This document shows positions 19,490 to 27,909 of a stretch of DNA of 41,129 bases, in pieces (positions within the stretch are counted from its first letter, which is position 1; the number at the start of each line of letters is the position of its first letter). Made by a program: the position numbers and the translations under genes. The notes beneath the pieces are model-generated. The model was given only the letters and a program-made list of their open reading frames with translations. It did no database searches and was not told where the DNA came from. Source of the DNA: Vulcanimicrobiota bacterium (GTDB lineage: Bacteria; Vulcanimicrobiota; Vulcanimicrobiia; Vulcanimicrobiales; Vulcanimicrobiaceae); assembly GCA_003161555.1 (NCBI GenBank), contig PMOG01000264.1, positions 1 to 41,129 on the forward strand, written 5' to 3'.

Positions 19490-20097
19490 CGACGAGCCTG
19501 ATCGTTCTCGTTGCGGGTGCCGTCCTGATCCTCAGTGGGCGTGCCGTCGGGGTGTTGATCGCTTACGTCGTGCTCGCCCTGATGGTGGCCGCGCTCGGCG
19601 CAGGCGCGGCCCTCGCGTCGCCCGCAACCTTTGCGCTGTTCGGCGTTGCAACGCTGCTCAAGGTTGTACTTGCACCGCTCGCGATCGGACTGTTCGTGCG
19701 CGTCAATCCGGCCGCCGAGGATTTGCGGCCGTCGGTTCCCGTGCCGGTGCGTCTCTTGCTCGTGATCGCTTTTGCGCTGGCGGCCGAATTGGCGTCCGGT
19801 ATGGCGGCGCTCGCGGCGGTGCCGATGCTGAACCTGGTTGCGTTCATCGTCTTGTGCGGCGTCGGCATGCTCATCGTCCACCGAAACCTGCTCGCGCACA
19901 TGATCGGCTTGCTCGTGCTCGGAATCGGGATCGGGTTCGCCGGTTCGATGCTGGCTCCGGGGCTGCCTGAGCCGATCGAGCTTGGCACCGCCTTCGACGC
20001 GCTGGTCGCAACCTTCATCGGCCTTGCACTCGTGAGGGCAATCATCGTGCACGATCCTCTGCTCGATGTCGAGTCGCTACGGAGACTCCGCGGATGA
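19486..20097 (+). CDS. hyfE: Hydrogenase-4 subunit HyfE-like membrane protein
   Basis: Polytopic 203-aa protein with HyfE-like C-terminus (GTAFDALVATFIGLALVRAIIVHDPLLDVESLRRLRG). Start moved from ORF 19279 to the ATGA overlap at 19486. Confidence 0.85.
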   Translation: MTTSLIVLVAGAVLILSGRAVGVLIAYVVLALMVAALGAGAALASPATFALFGVATLLKVVLAPLAIGLFVRVNPAAEDLRPSVPVPVRLLLVIAFALAAELASGMAALAAVPMLNLVAFIVLCGVGMLIVHRNLLAHMIGLLVLGIGIGFAGSMLAPGLPEPIELGTAFDALVATFIGLALVRAIIVHDPLLDVESLRRLRG

Positions 20098-21512
20098 TCG
20101 CCTGGGTTGTCGCCGCGCCGCTGCTCGCGGCGATCGTAACGACGGCGTTTCCCGACCTTCGCACGCGGCGGCTCGTGCGCGTCTTCCTTGCCGCGGTCGC
20201 GGCCGTGCTGCCGCTCTCGGTCGCCGGATCGATCGGCTGGTTGTCGCTTACGTTTACCGTCATCGTCTCGGCACTCAGCTTTCTTGCGACCGTCTTCTCC
20301 ACCGGGACGTTCGCACCCGAGTGGGGGGGCAGCGAGACAATCTGGTCTCGAAAGTCGGTGTACTTCGTGCTGCTCGGCGCGTTCTGGAGCGCGATGCTGC
20401 TGGTCGTGCTGGCACAGAACTTCGCCGCACTCTGGCTCGGCATCTCGGCCACGACGCTCGCGACCGCCTTCCTGGTGGGGTTCAGCGGCGAGGCGGCAGC
20501 CCTCGAGGCGGCTTGGAAGTATCTCGTGCTCTGCAGTGTCGGGATCGGTTTTGCGCTGCTCGGGATCGTCGTTTTAGCGCACGTCACCATCGCCGGCGGG
20601 ATCGATTCGCGGCTGGCGTTGTCGTGGACGGCGATCGTGGGTCACGGCTTTGGGGCGCCTCCACCGGCGGCGCGGTTGGCGACGGTCCTCATGCTGATCG
20701 GCTTTGCCACCAAAGCGGGGTTGGTTCCGATGCACGCGTGGCTCCCGGACGCCCATTCCAAGGCGCCAGCACCGATCAGCGCACTGCTCTCGGGGGTCCT
20801 CGTCTCGTGCGCACTCTATGCGATCGTGCGCACGCTCGAGGTCGGTTCGGCCTTGGGTGCGTCGTGGCTTCTTCACGAGATCCTCGTCTGGCTCGGCGCG
20901 GCATCGACAATCGTCGCCGGTGCGCTCATGCTCGCTCAACGTGATCTGAAACGCATGCTGGCGTACTCAACGGTCGAGCACGCCGGAATCGTCGCGCTCG
21001 CCCTCGGCTTCGGTGGGTCGTTGGGCTTTCTGGCGGCGCTCCTGCACATCATCGGCCATGCCTTTGCGAAGTCTGCCGCATTCTTCGCCGCCGGAATGCT
21101 GCAGAACGACTTCGGAACGACGACCATGGCGAAGCTGCGCGGCCTCTGGGGGCGGGGTGGTTCGGGCCGGTTTTTGCTGGCGGCGCTCATCGCGCTCGCA
21201 GGCATGCCGCCGTTTGGACTCTTCGTCAGCGAGCTGCTGTTCGTTTTCGCGGGAGTCGCCGCGCATCAATGGGCTCCCTTGGGGCTGGGTCTCATCGGCA
21301 TCGTGCTCGGGTTTGCCGCCATATCGCGGAATGCGATCGAAATCGAATCGGGAACCTCTGCCGTGCCGCGGCTCGCGGGCCGCCTCCCGACGGTGGCAAG
21401 GGGAACGATCGCCGTTGCCTTGAGCGGCGCGCTCATCGTCGCCGTCATCCCCTGGACTGCGCTGGGTGCATCACTGCAAGGCATCGCCGTCGCAATGGAC
21501 GCCGCGCCGTGA
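20094..21512 (+). CDS. hyfF: Hydrogenase-4 subunit HyfF-like antiporter protein
   Basis: IGFATKAGLVPMHAWLPDAHSKAPAPISALLSGVLVSCALYAIVRT; MLAQRDLKRMLAYSTVEHAGIVALALGFGG. ATGA overlap. Confidence 0.92.
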   Translation: MIAWVVAAPLLAAIVTTAFPDLRTRRLVRVFLAAVAAVLPLSVAGSIGWLSLTFTVIVSALSFLATVFSTGTFAPEWGGSETIWSRKSVYFVLLGAFWSAMLLVVLAQNFAALWLGISATTLATAFLVGFSGEAAALEAAWKYLVLCSVGIGFALLGIVVLAHVTIAGGIDSRLALSWTAIVGHGFGAPPPAARLATVLMLIGFATKAGLVPMHAWLPDAHSKAPAPISALLSGVLVSCALYAIVRTLEVGSALGASWLLHEILVWLGAASTIVAGALMLAQRDLKRMLAYSTVEHAGIVALALGFGGSLGFLAALLHIIGHAFAKSAAFFAAGMLQNDFGTTTMAKLRGLWGRGGSGRFLLAALIALAGMPPFGLFVSELLFVFAGVAAHQWAPLGLGLIGIVLGFAAISRNAIEIESGTSAVPRLAGRLPTVARGTIAVALSGALIVAVIPWTALGASLQGIAVAMDAAP

Positions 21513-22912
21513 GGGCCGCCCTGCGCGGCCGCGACCTGATCGAATTCGAGCGCCGCATCCGCGCCGAATGCGAAAGCGGCGTCCCGCTTGGCGCCTACGC
21601 CTCGTCGCACGGCGTCCATTATGTTTTCCTTGGGGAGCGCGGTGCTTTTTCGCTCGAGCGCCCGCACGCTGAGGATCGCGCGGCGTCGGCTTTCTCCACA
21701 GCGTTTCCGGGATTCTCCTGGGACGAGCGGGAGATGCGCGACGCGTGGGACGTGCGCTTCGCCGACCTTCCCGATCCGCGTCCCCTGGGGTCGAACGGAG
21801 GCAGCATGCCCGCGGCGGTCGTTGCGACCGGCGCCGGCCTCATGCACATGGTCGTCGGTCCCGTGCACGCCGGGATCATCGAACCCGGGCGTTTTACGTT
21901 CAGCTCGGGCGGCGAAACGGTCGTGCATCTCGACGCCCAGCTCGCGTATTCACACCGCGGCGTCGAGCAGCACCTCGTCGCGAGGGATCCGCTCGCCGCC
22001 GCGCCCTACCTGGCTCGCGTCTGCGGCAGCTGCAGCGCTTCACGCTCTCTCGCCTACGCGCAAGCGCTCGAGCAGCTCGCCGGCACCGCTATCGATTTCC
22101 GCGTCGAGCTCGTGCGGCTGGTCGTCGCCGAACTCGAACGGATCTACAACCATCTCGCCGATCTGGCCGCTTCTGCCGCCGGCGCCGGTTGGGGGCCCGG
22201 CTTCGCCCGAGGGATGGCGCTCAAGGAACGCGCCATGCGTGCGTGTCAACGTGCAACCGGCCACCGCCTGCTCTTCGATGCGATCGTTCCCGGCGGTGTC
22301 GCGCCGCAGACGCTGCTCGAGCCCGGAGAACTTCGGAGGTCGCTTCAAGCGCTGCAGAGCTCCGTCGAACGCTACCTCGAGTCGCTCTTTGGGAATCCAT
22401 CGGTCGTTGCCCGCTGGGAGCGCGCGGGGGCCGTTTCCCGCAAGGCTGCTCGCGCATTCGGCGCAGTTGGGCCCACGCATCGCGCCTCCGGCGGGAAGAT
22501 CGACGTGCGGGCCTTTGCTCCGTACGGCGCATATCGCCGGATTCGCACCTCGGTCGCGTCGGCCTCAACCGGAGACGCCTTTGCGCGCTGCGCCATCAAG
22601 CGCGATGAATTGCGCGAGTCGTTTCGCCTGATCGGCGCGGCATTGGCGAACGTTGGCGATGCCCGTCCGAAGGCAGCGGCGACGATGCGCGTGGAACCGG
22701 GCGCCGCGACCGGCGTTGTCGAGGGCCCGCGCGGTGCGGAGATCGTCGCGGTGCACGTAGACGAAACCGGACGTCTGAGCCGCGTGCACGTCATCTCGGC
22801 CTCCTATCGCAACTGGCCGCTCGTCGCCCGCGCGATGGATGGCAACATCGTTCCGGATTTTCCACTGGTGAACAAAAGCTTCAACCTGTGTTATGCGTGT
22901 GCCGATCGATGA
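21509..22912 (+). CDS. hyfG: Hydrogenase-4/FHL-type large subunit HyfG/HycE-like, with N-terminal NuoC-like domain
   Basis: N-terminal FPGFSWDEREMRDAWDVRFADLPDPRPL (NuoC-like), L1 ARVCGSCSASRSLAYAQALE, EGPRGAEIVAVHVD, L2 C-terminus NKSFNLCYACADR-stop. GTG start at 21509 overlaps the hyfF stop. Confidence 0.9.
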   Translation: MRAALRGRDLIEFERRIRAECESGVPLGAYASSHGVHYVFLGERGAFSLERPHAEDRAASAFSTAFPGFSWDEREMRDAWDVRFADLPDPRPLGSNGGSMPAAVVATGAGLMHMVVGPVHAGIIEPGRFTFSSGGETVVHLDAQLAYSHRGVEQHLVARDPLAAAPYLARVCGSCSASRSLAYAQALEQLAGTAIDFRVELVRLVVAELERIYNHLADLAASAAGAGWGPGFARGMALKERAMRACQRATGHRLLFDAIVPGGVAPQTLLEPGELRRSLQALQSSVERYLESLFGNPSVVARWERAGAVSRKAARAFGAVGPTHRASGGKIDVRAFAPYGAYRRIRTSVASASTGDAFARCAIKRDELRESFRLIGAALANVGDARPKAAATMRVEPGAATGVVEGPRGAEIVAVHVDETGRLSRVHVISASYRNWPLVARAMDGNIVPDFPLVNKSFNLCYACADR

Positions 22913-23394
22913 TGAAGCCGAGTTTTCGTGGATCGCTCGGTATTCGCCACCTCGTGTGCGGAAGCTGCAATGGCTGCGAGCACGAGATGAACGCGTTGAA
23001 CAACGCCTACTACGATATCACGCGGGACGGCTGGGATATCGTCGCCTCACCCCGACACGCCGATGTCATCACCGTCACCGGTCCGATGACCGGGGCGATG
23101 CGAGCACCGGCGGATCAGACCGTTGAAGCCGTCCCGCGCCCGCGAGTCGTCGTGGCTGTCGGCGACTGTGCCGCCGGCGTCGGTCCTTGGGCCGGTGCCC
23201 CCGAGGCCGGCGAGGGAGCCGGGGTTGTACTGAACGCGAGCGTCTTCGTCTATGGCTGCCCGCCGACGCCGGATGCAATCCGTTCCGGGCTCGAGGCAGC
23301 CGCCGAGCTTCTCTCGCGCGAGGACGTTTCGGAAGCGAGCGTGAGTCCCGCGCGCATCGGTGTCGCCGTGTGGTCCGCACCGGTCGACGACTGA
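22909..23394 (+). CDS. hyfI: Hydrogenase small subunit HyfI/NuoB-like
   Basis: HLVCGSCNGCEHEMNAL, HADVITVTGPMTGAM, VVVAVGDCA, VYGCPPTPDAI: all four proximal [4Fe-4S] ligand Cys. ATGATGA overlap with hyfG stop. Confidence 0.9.
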   Translation: MMKPSFRGSLGIRHLVCGSCNGCEHEMNALNNAYYDITRDGWDIVASPRHADVITVTGPMTGAMRAPADQTVEAVPRPRVVVAVGDCAAGVGPWAGAPEAGEGAGVVLNASVFVYGCPPTPDAIRSGLEAAAELLSREDVSEASVSPARIGVAVWSAPVDD

Positions 23395-23480
23395 TCGATA
23401 TGCTGCTGCGGGGACGGTGATCCGCGGGCCCTTCCCGCTCGCGGGAGGCATTCTGCGGACGGTCTCCAAGGGGCGGGTCC

Positions 23481-24047
23481 ATGGAAAACGACCGGCCGCG
23501 ACGCCGCACGAGGGGACATGGCTGGCTCTTCTCGGGCAGCGCCGCGATCGTGCTGCTGCTGAGCCTCATGTCGTGGGCAGCGGCTGCGACGAGCCGTCCC
23601 GACGATATCGGCAAGATCGGGGTGTATGCCGGCGCGTGGAAATCGCGCATCGTGCACTACCGCACGACCTACACGAAGGCGCGCATCGAAAACCTCGCCG
23701 TGCGCAACGATTGCTGGCGCAGCAGCTCGTACTACGTGTGCGACCAGTTCGTCAACGGCAAGTCCGCGGCGTTCATCGTCTACACGTACAACGCGTCTCA
23801 GCGCCTGTACCATCTGCAAGTGATTTCCAAGGATGGAAACCCGCCGGTGTCAGGAGTGCTGACGATCGAGGGGAACACCTGGACATTCCCCTGGCAGTAC
23901 GAAGACAAGGGGAAAGTCGTGTTCATTCGCATCGTCAACGTGTTTCCAAACCGCGACACGATCGATTTTCACGAGGGCTTTTCGTTCGACAAGGTCCACT
24001 GGACCGCCACCGCGGACGGCGTCGAACGCCGCGCCCCTTCGCACTAG
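23481..24047 (+). CDS. Putative exported/membrane-anchored hypothetical protein
   Basis: N-terminal GWLFSGSAAIVLLLSLMSWAAAATS hydrophobic segment, then soluble beta-rich domain. Confidence 0.65.
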   Translation: MENDRPRRRTRGHGWLFSGSAAIVLLLSLMSWAAAATSRPDDIGKIGVYAGAWKSRIVHYRTTYTKARIENLAVRNDCWRSSSYYVCDQFVNGKSAAFIVYTYNASQRLYHLQVISKDGNPPVSGVLTIEGNTWTFPWQYEDKGKVVFIRIVNVFPNRDTIDFHEGFSFDKVHWTATADGVERRAPSH

Positions 24048-24051
24048 GCGC

Positions 24052-24603
24052 TCAAGCCTCGCGCATCAGCGGCAAGGCGTCGATCCACGCCAGGACCGTG
24101 CGCTCGTAACGAATGCCGAATTCGAGCGCGAGCGCCGGATAGGCAGCCTCGGCACGCGCTTGGGGCAGTTGCGCCTCGTAGGTCGCAAGCCGCTCGGCAT
24201 GGAGGCGGCGGTGTACGATGCAGACGTCGCGCAGCTTCTCCGGCGGAACCGCATCCCCGAAAAAGACCGTCAACAGCAACGGAAACCGGATCTGCTCGGG
24301 TCCGGGCATCCGCGCGATCCACGCCGCGAAGGTTTGCCGCCCGAGCGGCGTGATCGTGCACGAGCGCCGGTCGCGCACGCCCGAAGCACCCATCTCGATC
24401 AGGCCGCGCTCCGCGAGCGCGCGCAGTTCGCGATAGACCTGGCTGCGCGTGATGCTCCAAAAATTGCCGATCGTGTCCTCGAACGTGGCGTAGAGCTCCC
24501 AGCCCGTCATCGGCCGGCCGGAGAGCAAGCCAAGCAGCGAGGCCGCAGTCGCGTTCAGGTCACTTGACAGTCCAATGTGGTCTATTGTAGGCTCGGATGA
24601 CAT
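24052..24603 (-). CDS. PadR family transcriptional regulator
   Basis: ATAASLLGLLSGRPMTGWELYATFEDTIGNFWSITRSQVYRELRALAERGLIEMGASGVRDRRSCTITPLGRQTFAAWI winged-helix signature. Confidence 0.9.
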   Translation of the reverse strand: MSSEPTIDHIGLSSDLNATAASLLGLLSGRPMTGWELYATFEDTIGNFWSITRSQVYRELRALAERGLIEMGASGVRDRRSCTITPLGRQTFAAWIARMPGPEQIRFPLLLTVFFGDAVPPEKLRDVCIVHRRLHAERLATYEAQLPQARAEAAYPALALEFGIRYERTVLAWIDALPLMREA

Positions 24604-24612
24604 TCTACATTG
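24564..24612. promoter_or_regulatory. Candidate PadR operator / carotenoid oxygenase promoter region
   Basis: AT-rich island with inverted repeat CAATGTGG (24573-24580) ... CTACATTG (24605-24612), 7 of 8 matched, and TTGACA at 24564-24569 on the + strand. Confidence 0.4.
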
Positions 24613-24627
24613 TTATGTGAGGGCGTC

Positions 24628-26049
24628 ATGCAAACCACCTTGGGCGCGCCGGTCGCCGCGTATCATCTCGGATTCACCAGCCTGGATCGCGAGCTCAGCG
24701 TCGACGCGCTTCCCGTCAGCGGCACGCTTCCGCCGTGGCTCTCAGGGTCGCTGCTGCGCAACGGGCCGGCGCGGTTCGAAGTCGGCGCTGACCGCTACCA
24801 CCACTGGTTCGACGGATTGGCGATGCTGCACCGGTTCACGGTCGCGGACGGACGCGTCTCGTATGCCAACCGGTTCCTACGCTCGCCGGCGTTCGTCGAG
24901 GCTGAGCGGCTGCATCGCATCGCGTACGCGGAATTCGGGACCACCCCGCATCGCTCACCGCTCGGCCGCGTCGCGGCGTTGTTCCGGCCGGCCACCGGCG
25001 ACAACGCCAACGTCAACGTCGTGCCGTACGCCGACGGATACTTGGCACTGACCGAAACGCCGAATCCCGTCGCCGTCGACGGCGTAAGCCTGGAAACCCG
25101 CGGCGTTCTGCACTACGACGACGCCGTTGCGGGTCAGATCACCACCGCCCACACCCACCACGACCGCAGCCGTCGCGCCACCTTCAACATCCTCATCGAA
25201 CTCGGGCGCACCTGCACGTACAAGGTCGTCCGCATCGAAGACGGGACGCTTCGGCGTACCGTGATTGCCGAGCTCGCGGTTGACGAGGCCGCGTATATGC
25301 ACGCGTTCGCGACGACCGCGCGCTACGTGATCATCGCGGAGTACCCGCTCGTGGTCCGGCCGCTCGACCTGCTGCTGCAGCGCAAGCCCTTCATCGAAAA
25401 CTACCGCTGGGTCCCCGGCCGCGGGACGCGCTTCCACGTCTTCCACAAGGACGGCGGCGCCGCCGCCGGCAGCTTCGAGGGGGACGCCTTCTTCGCGTTC
25501 CATCACATCAACGCGTTCGAGGAAGGTGACGCCATCGTGCTCGACATCGCGGCCTATGACGACGCGCGCATCATCGGCGACTTCGCCCTAGATCGCGTGC
25601 GCGATCCGCACAGCGAAGTCGCGTGGCCGGCGTTCCGGCGCTTCCGGCTCGTTCCCGGCCACAGCGCCGCGGAGATCGAAAGCCTCGCACCGCAAACGAT
25701 CGAGCTGCCGCGCGTTGCCGGCCGGCATGAGGCAACGGCCTACCGTTACGCGTACGGCGTCGATACGGATGGCTCATGTGGGATCTACAATCGGCTCGTA
25801 AAAGTCGATTTGACCGAACGCAGCACCGTCGCGTGGACGGCACCGCGCGCCTATCCGGGCGAGCCCGTGTTCGTCGCGCGGCCGGGCGGTTCCGACGAGG
25901 ACGACGGCGTTGTCCTCTCCGTTGTGCTCGACGCCGAGGCCGCGGCATCGTACCTGGTCGTGCTCGACGCGCGCGACTTCACCGAACTCGCGCGGGTCCA
26001 CGTGCCGCACCACATCCCGTTCGGATTCCACGGCACATTCAGCAGTTAG
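24628..26049 (+). CDS. Carotenoid oxygenase family protein (RPE65/BCO-type)
   Basis: LPPWLSGSLLRNGPARFEVGADRYHHWFDGLAMLHRFTV...AYMHAFATTARYVIIAEYPLV...FAFHHINAFEEGDAIVLDIAAYDD...HIPFGFHGTF. Start refined to ATG 24628. Confidence 0.93.
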   Translation: MQTTLGAPVAAYHLGFTSLDRELSVDALPVSGTLPPWLSGSLLRNGPARFEVGADRYHHWFDGLAMLHRFTVADGRVSYANRFLRSPAFVEAERLHRIAYAEFGTTPHRSPLGRVAALFRPATGDNANVNVVPYADGYLALTETPNPVAVDGVSLETRGVLHYDDAVAGQITTAHTHHDRSRRATFNILIELGRTCTYKVVRIEDGTLRRTVIAELAVDEAAYMHAFATTARYVIIAEYPLVVRPLDLLLQRKPFIENYRWVPGRGTRFHVFHKDGGAAAGSFEGDAFFAFHHINAFEEGDAIVLDIAAYDDARIIGDFALDRVRDPHSEVAWPAFRRFRLVPGHSAAEIESLAPQTIELPRVAGRHEATAYRYAYGVDTDGSCGIYNRLVKVDLTERSTVAWTAPRAYPGEPVFVARPGGSDEDDGVVLSVVLDAEAAASYLVVLDARDFTELARVHVPHHIPFGFHGTFSS

Positions 26050-27044
26050 CCTCGGGCTTCGAGCACCATCGTGTAGAGCTGCTTGCCGTTGGGAACCGCG
26101 TCTTCGAACTTCTGGTGCACGTCTTTGGTCGCGATCTTCCAATCCCGCAGATCCGGCCGGATCACCTCGATGCCGGCGGTCTGCATCTTTGCCAGACCGG
26201 CTTTGTAGTCGGCAGCGTAGACCTGGTGATTGTACGGCGTCGCGACCTTCCCGGCGTTGACGAACGCGTCTTTCGTATTCGTGTCCAGCGTGTCCCAAAA
26301 CGTTTTGCCGACGTACATGCCGGCCGGCAAGTAATGGACGTGGGTCAGGTGATAGTACTTGCTCAGCTCTGAGAATTTGTCCATGAAGAACTGGTCGGGC
26401 GAGGTATCGGCGCCGTCGACGACCTTTTCTTTCAAAGCGAGGTACAGCTGGTTGTACGCCATCGGCGTCGGGTTTGCGCCGAGCGCGCGGTACGCCTCGA
26501 CGTAGCCCGGCGATTGGATGATGCGCAGCTTAAGGCCCTGCATATCCGCCAGCGTGCGCACCGGCTTCGAGGTGGTGAAGATGTTGCGCTCCTGGACCGA
26601 GCCCCAGCCCAGGCTGATCATGCCGGCATCGCGCGCGATGATGTCGTTGAACGTCTGGCCGACCTTGCCGGCCATCACGCGGTTGCCCTGATCGATGCTG
26701 TCGAAGAGAAACGGGGTCGAGAAGACCTCGAGCGATTTCACCGTCGCTTCGAGCGCAGGCTGTGAGGTGATCAGCATTTCCTGCGTCCCGGCGCGTACCG
26801 CTTGGATCATTTGGATCTCGCCGCCGAGCTGTGAGGTGTTGTAGATCTCGAGCACGTAGCGGCCGTTGGTATTTTTCGTGAGTGCCTCGCCGAAACGCTG
26901 ACACCATTTCTGATATTCGCTTTCGGGCGCGAGCGTGTGACCGATCTTGATCTTCACGGCATCGGCGCGAGCGGCCACCGGCAAGAGGGTCGCGCCTGCC
27001 GCGGCGCCGGTCAATCGAACCATCTGGCGGCGAGTGAGCTGCAT
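26046..27044 (-). CDS. dctP: TRAP transporter substrate-binding protein, DctP family
   Basis: Tat-like TRRQMVRLTGAAAGATLLPVAARA; KIKIGHTLAPESEYQKWCQRFGEALTKNTNGRYVLEIYNTSQLGGEIQMIQAVRAGTQEM. Confidence 0.93.
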   Translation of the reverse strand: MQLTRRQMVRLTGAAAGATLLPVAARADAVKIKIGHTLAPESEYQKWCQRFGEALTKNTNGRYVLEIYNTSQLGGEIQMIQAVRAGTQEMLITSQPALEATVKSLEVFSTPFLFDSIDQGNRVMAGKVGQTFNDIIARDAGMISLGWGSVQERNIFTTSKPVRTLADMQGLKLRIIQSPGYVEAYRALGANPTPMAYNQLYLALKEKVVDGADTSPDQFFMDKFSELSKYYHLTHVHYLPAGMYVGKTFWDTLDTNTKDAFVNAGKVATPYNHQVYAADYKAGLAKMQTAGIEVIRPDLRDWKIATKDVHQKFEDAVPNGKQLYTMVLEARG

Positions 27045-27067
27045 GCCAAGGTCCTCCGTTTACGCAT

Positions 27068-27125
27068 GGAGACATCGGGTGTCTCCCTGAGGTCGGACTA
27101 TACTCTCCGCCTCGGAGGAGGTCAA
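27068..27125 (-). promoter_or_regulatory. Sigma70-type promoter of dctP with operator-like palindrome
   Basis: On minus strand TTGACC (27120-27125), 17-nt spacer, TATAGT (27097-27102), followed by palindrome GGAGACA-CCCGA-TGTCTCC (27068-27086). Confidence 0.7.
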
Positions 27126-27155
27126 GGTTCGCCTATCCAAGGCGCCAGAGATCCG

Positions 27156-27893
27156 ATGACTGCGGCCACCTCGTTCGCCAAAGGGACCCTCGGCGCGAAG
27201 CGCGCACCCGCCCGTCTGACCGACCTTGCCATCGAGCGCATCAAAGACATGATCGTGGCCGGCAAACTCGTCGCCGGTCAGCGGCTGCCTCGCGAGCAGG
27301 ATCTCGCGCACGAACTGGGTCTCTCGCGAAACTCGCTGCGCGAGGCCGTGCGCGCGCTGACCCTGATCAACGTGCTCGAGGCGCGCCAGGGCGACGGCAC
27401 CTACGTCACGAGCCTCGAGCCGCGGCTGCTGCTCGACGCGGTGGCATTCGCGACCCATCTCATGCGCGACCATCAGCTGCTCGAAGTGTGGGAAGTGCGC
27501 CGGCTGCTCGAGCCGTCCGCCGCGGCGCTGGCGGCCGCACGCATGACCGACGGCCAACACATCGAGCTGCGGGAACGTTTGGACCGGCTCCGATCGGCGT
27601 CCGATCTCGGCGAGCTCATGCGCGCCGACGCCGAGTTCCACCGCTTCATCAGCCGCTGCGCCGGAAACTCGGTGCTCGAGTCGATGCTCGAGACGCTCTC
27701 GAGCCAGACCCTGCGGGCGCGCGCGCTGCGCAAAGCGACCGACGAGCAGCACCGGCAGGCCGTCTACGACGAACATCTGCCGATCTACGAGGCGATCGCG
27801 GCGCGCGATCCCGAACTCGCGCGCGCCGCGTCCGCCGTCCACGTCGCCGACGGTGAGTCGTGGCTGCGGCGTTCGATGTCCCTCTCCGGCTGA
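27156..27893 (+). CDS. GntR/FadR family transcriptional regulator
   Basis: RLTDLAIERIKDMIVAGKLVAGQRLPREQDLAHELGLSRNSLREAVRALTLINVLEARQGDGTYV plus FCD-like C-terminal domain. Start refined to ATG 27156. Confidence 0.93.
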   Translation: MTAATSFAKGTLGAKRAPARLTDLAIERIKDMIVAGKLVAGQRLPREQDLAHELGLSRNSLREAVRALTLINVLEARQGDGTYVTSLEPRLLLDAVAFATHLMRDHQLLEVWEVRRLLEPSAAALAAARMTDGQHIELRERLDRLRSASDLGELMRADAEFHRFISRCAGNSVLESMLETLSSQTLRARALRKATDEQHRQAVYDEHLPIYEAIAARDPELARAASAVHVADGESWLRRSMSLSG

Positions 27894-27909
27894 AAGCGGG
27901 CAAGTCGAG

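Noticed and set aside
16689-23394. Interpretation of the cluster as respiratory complex I (nuo)
   Set aside because: The large subunit has hydrogenase-type CxxC at both ends, gene order and HyfE/HyfB-type subunits match hydrogenase-4, and NuoE/F/G/I/J/A are absent.
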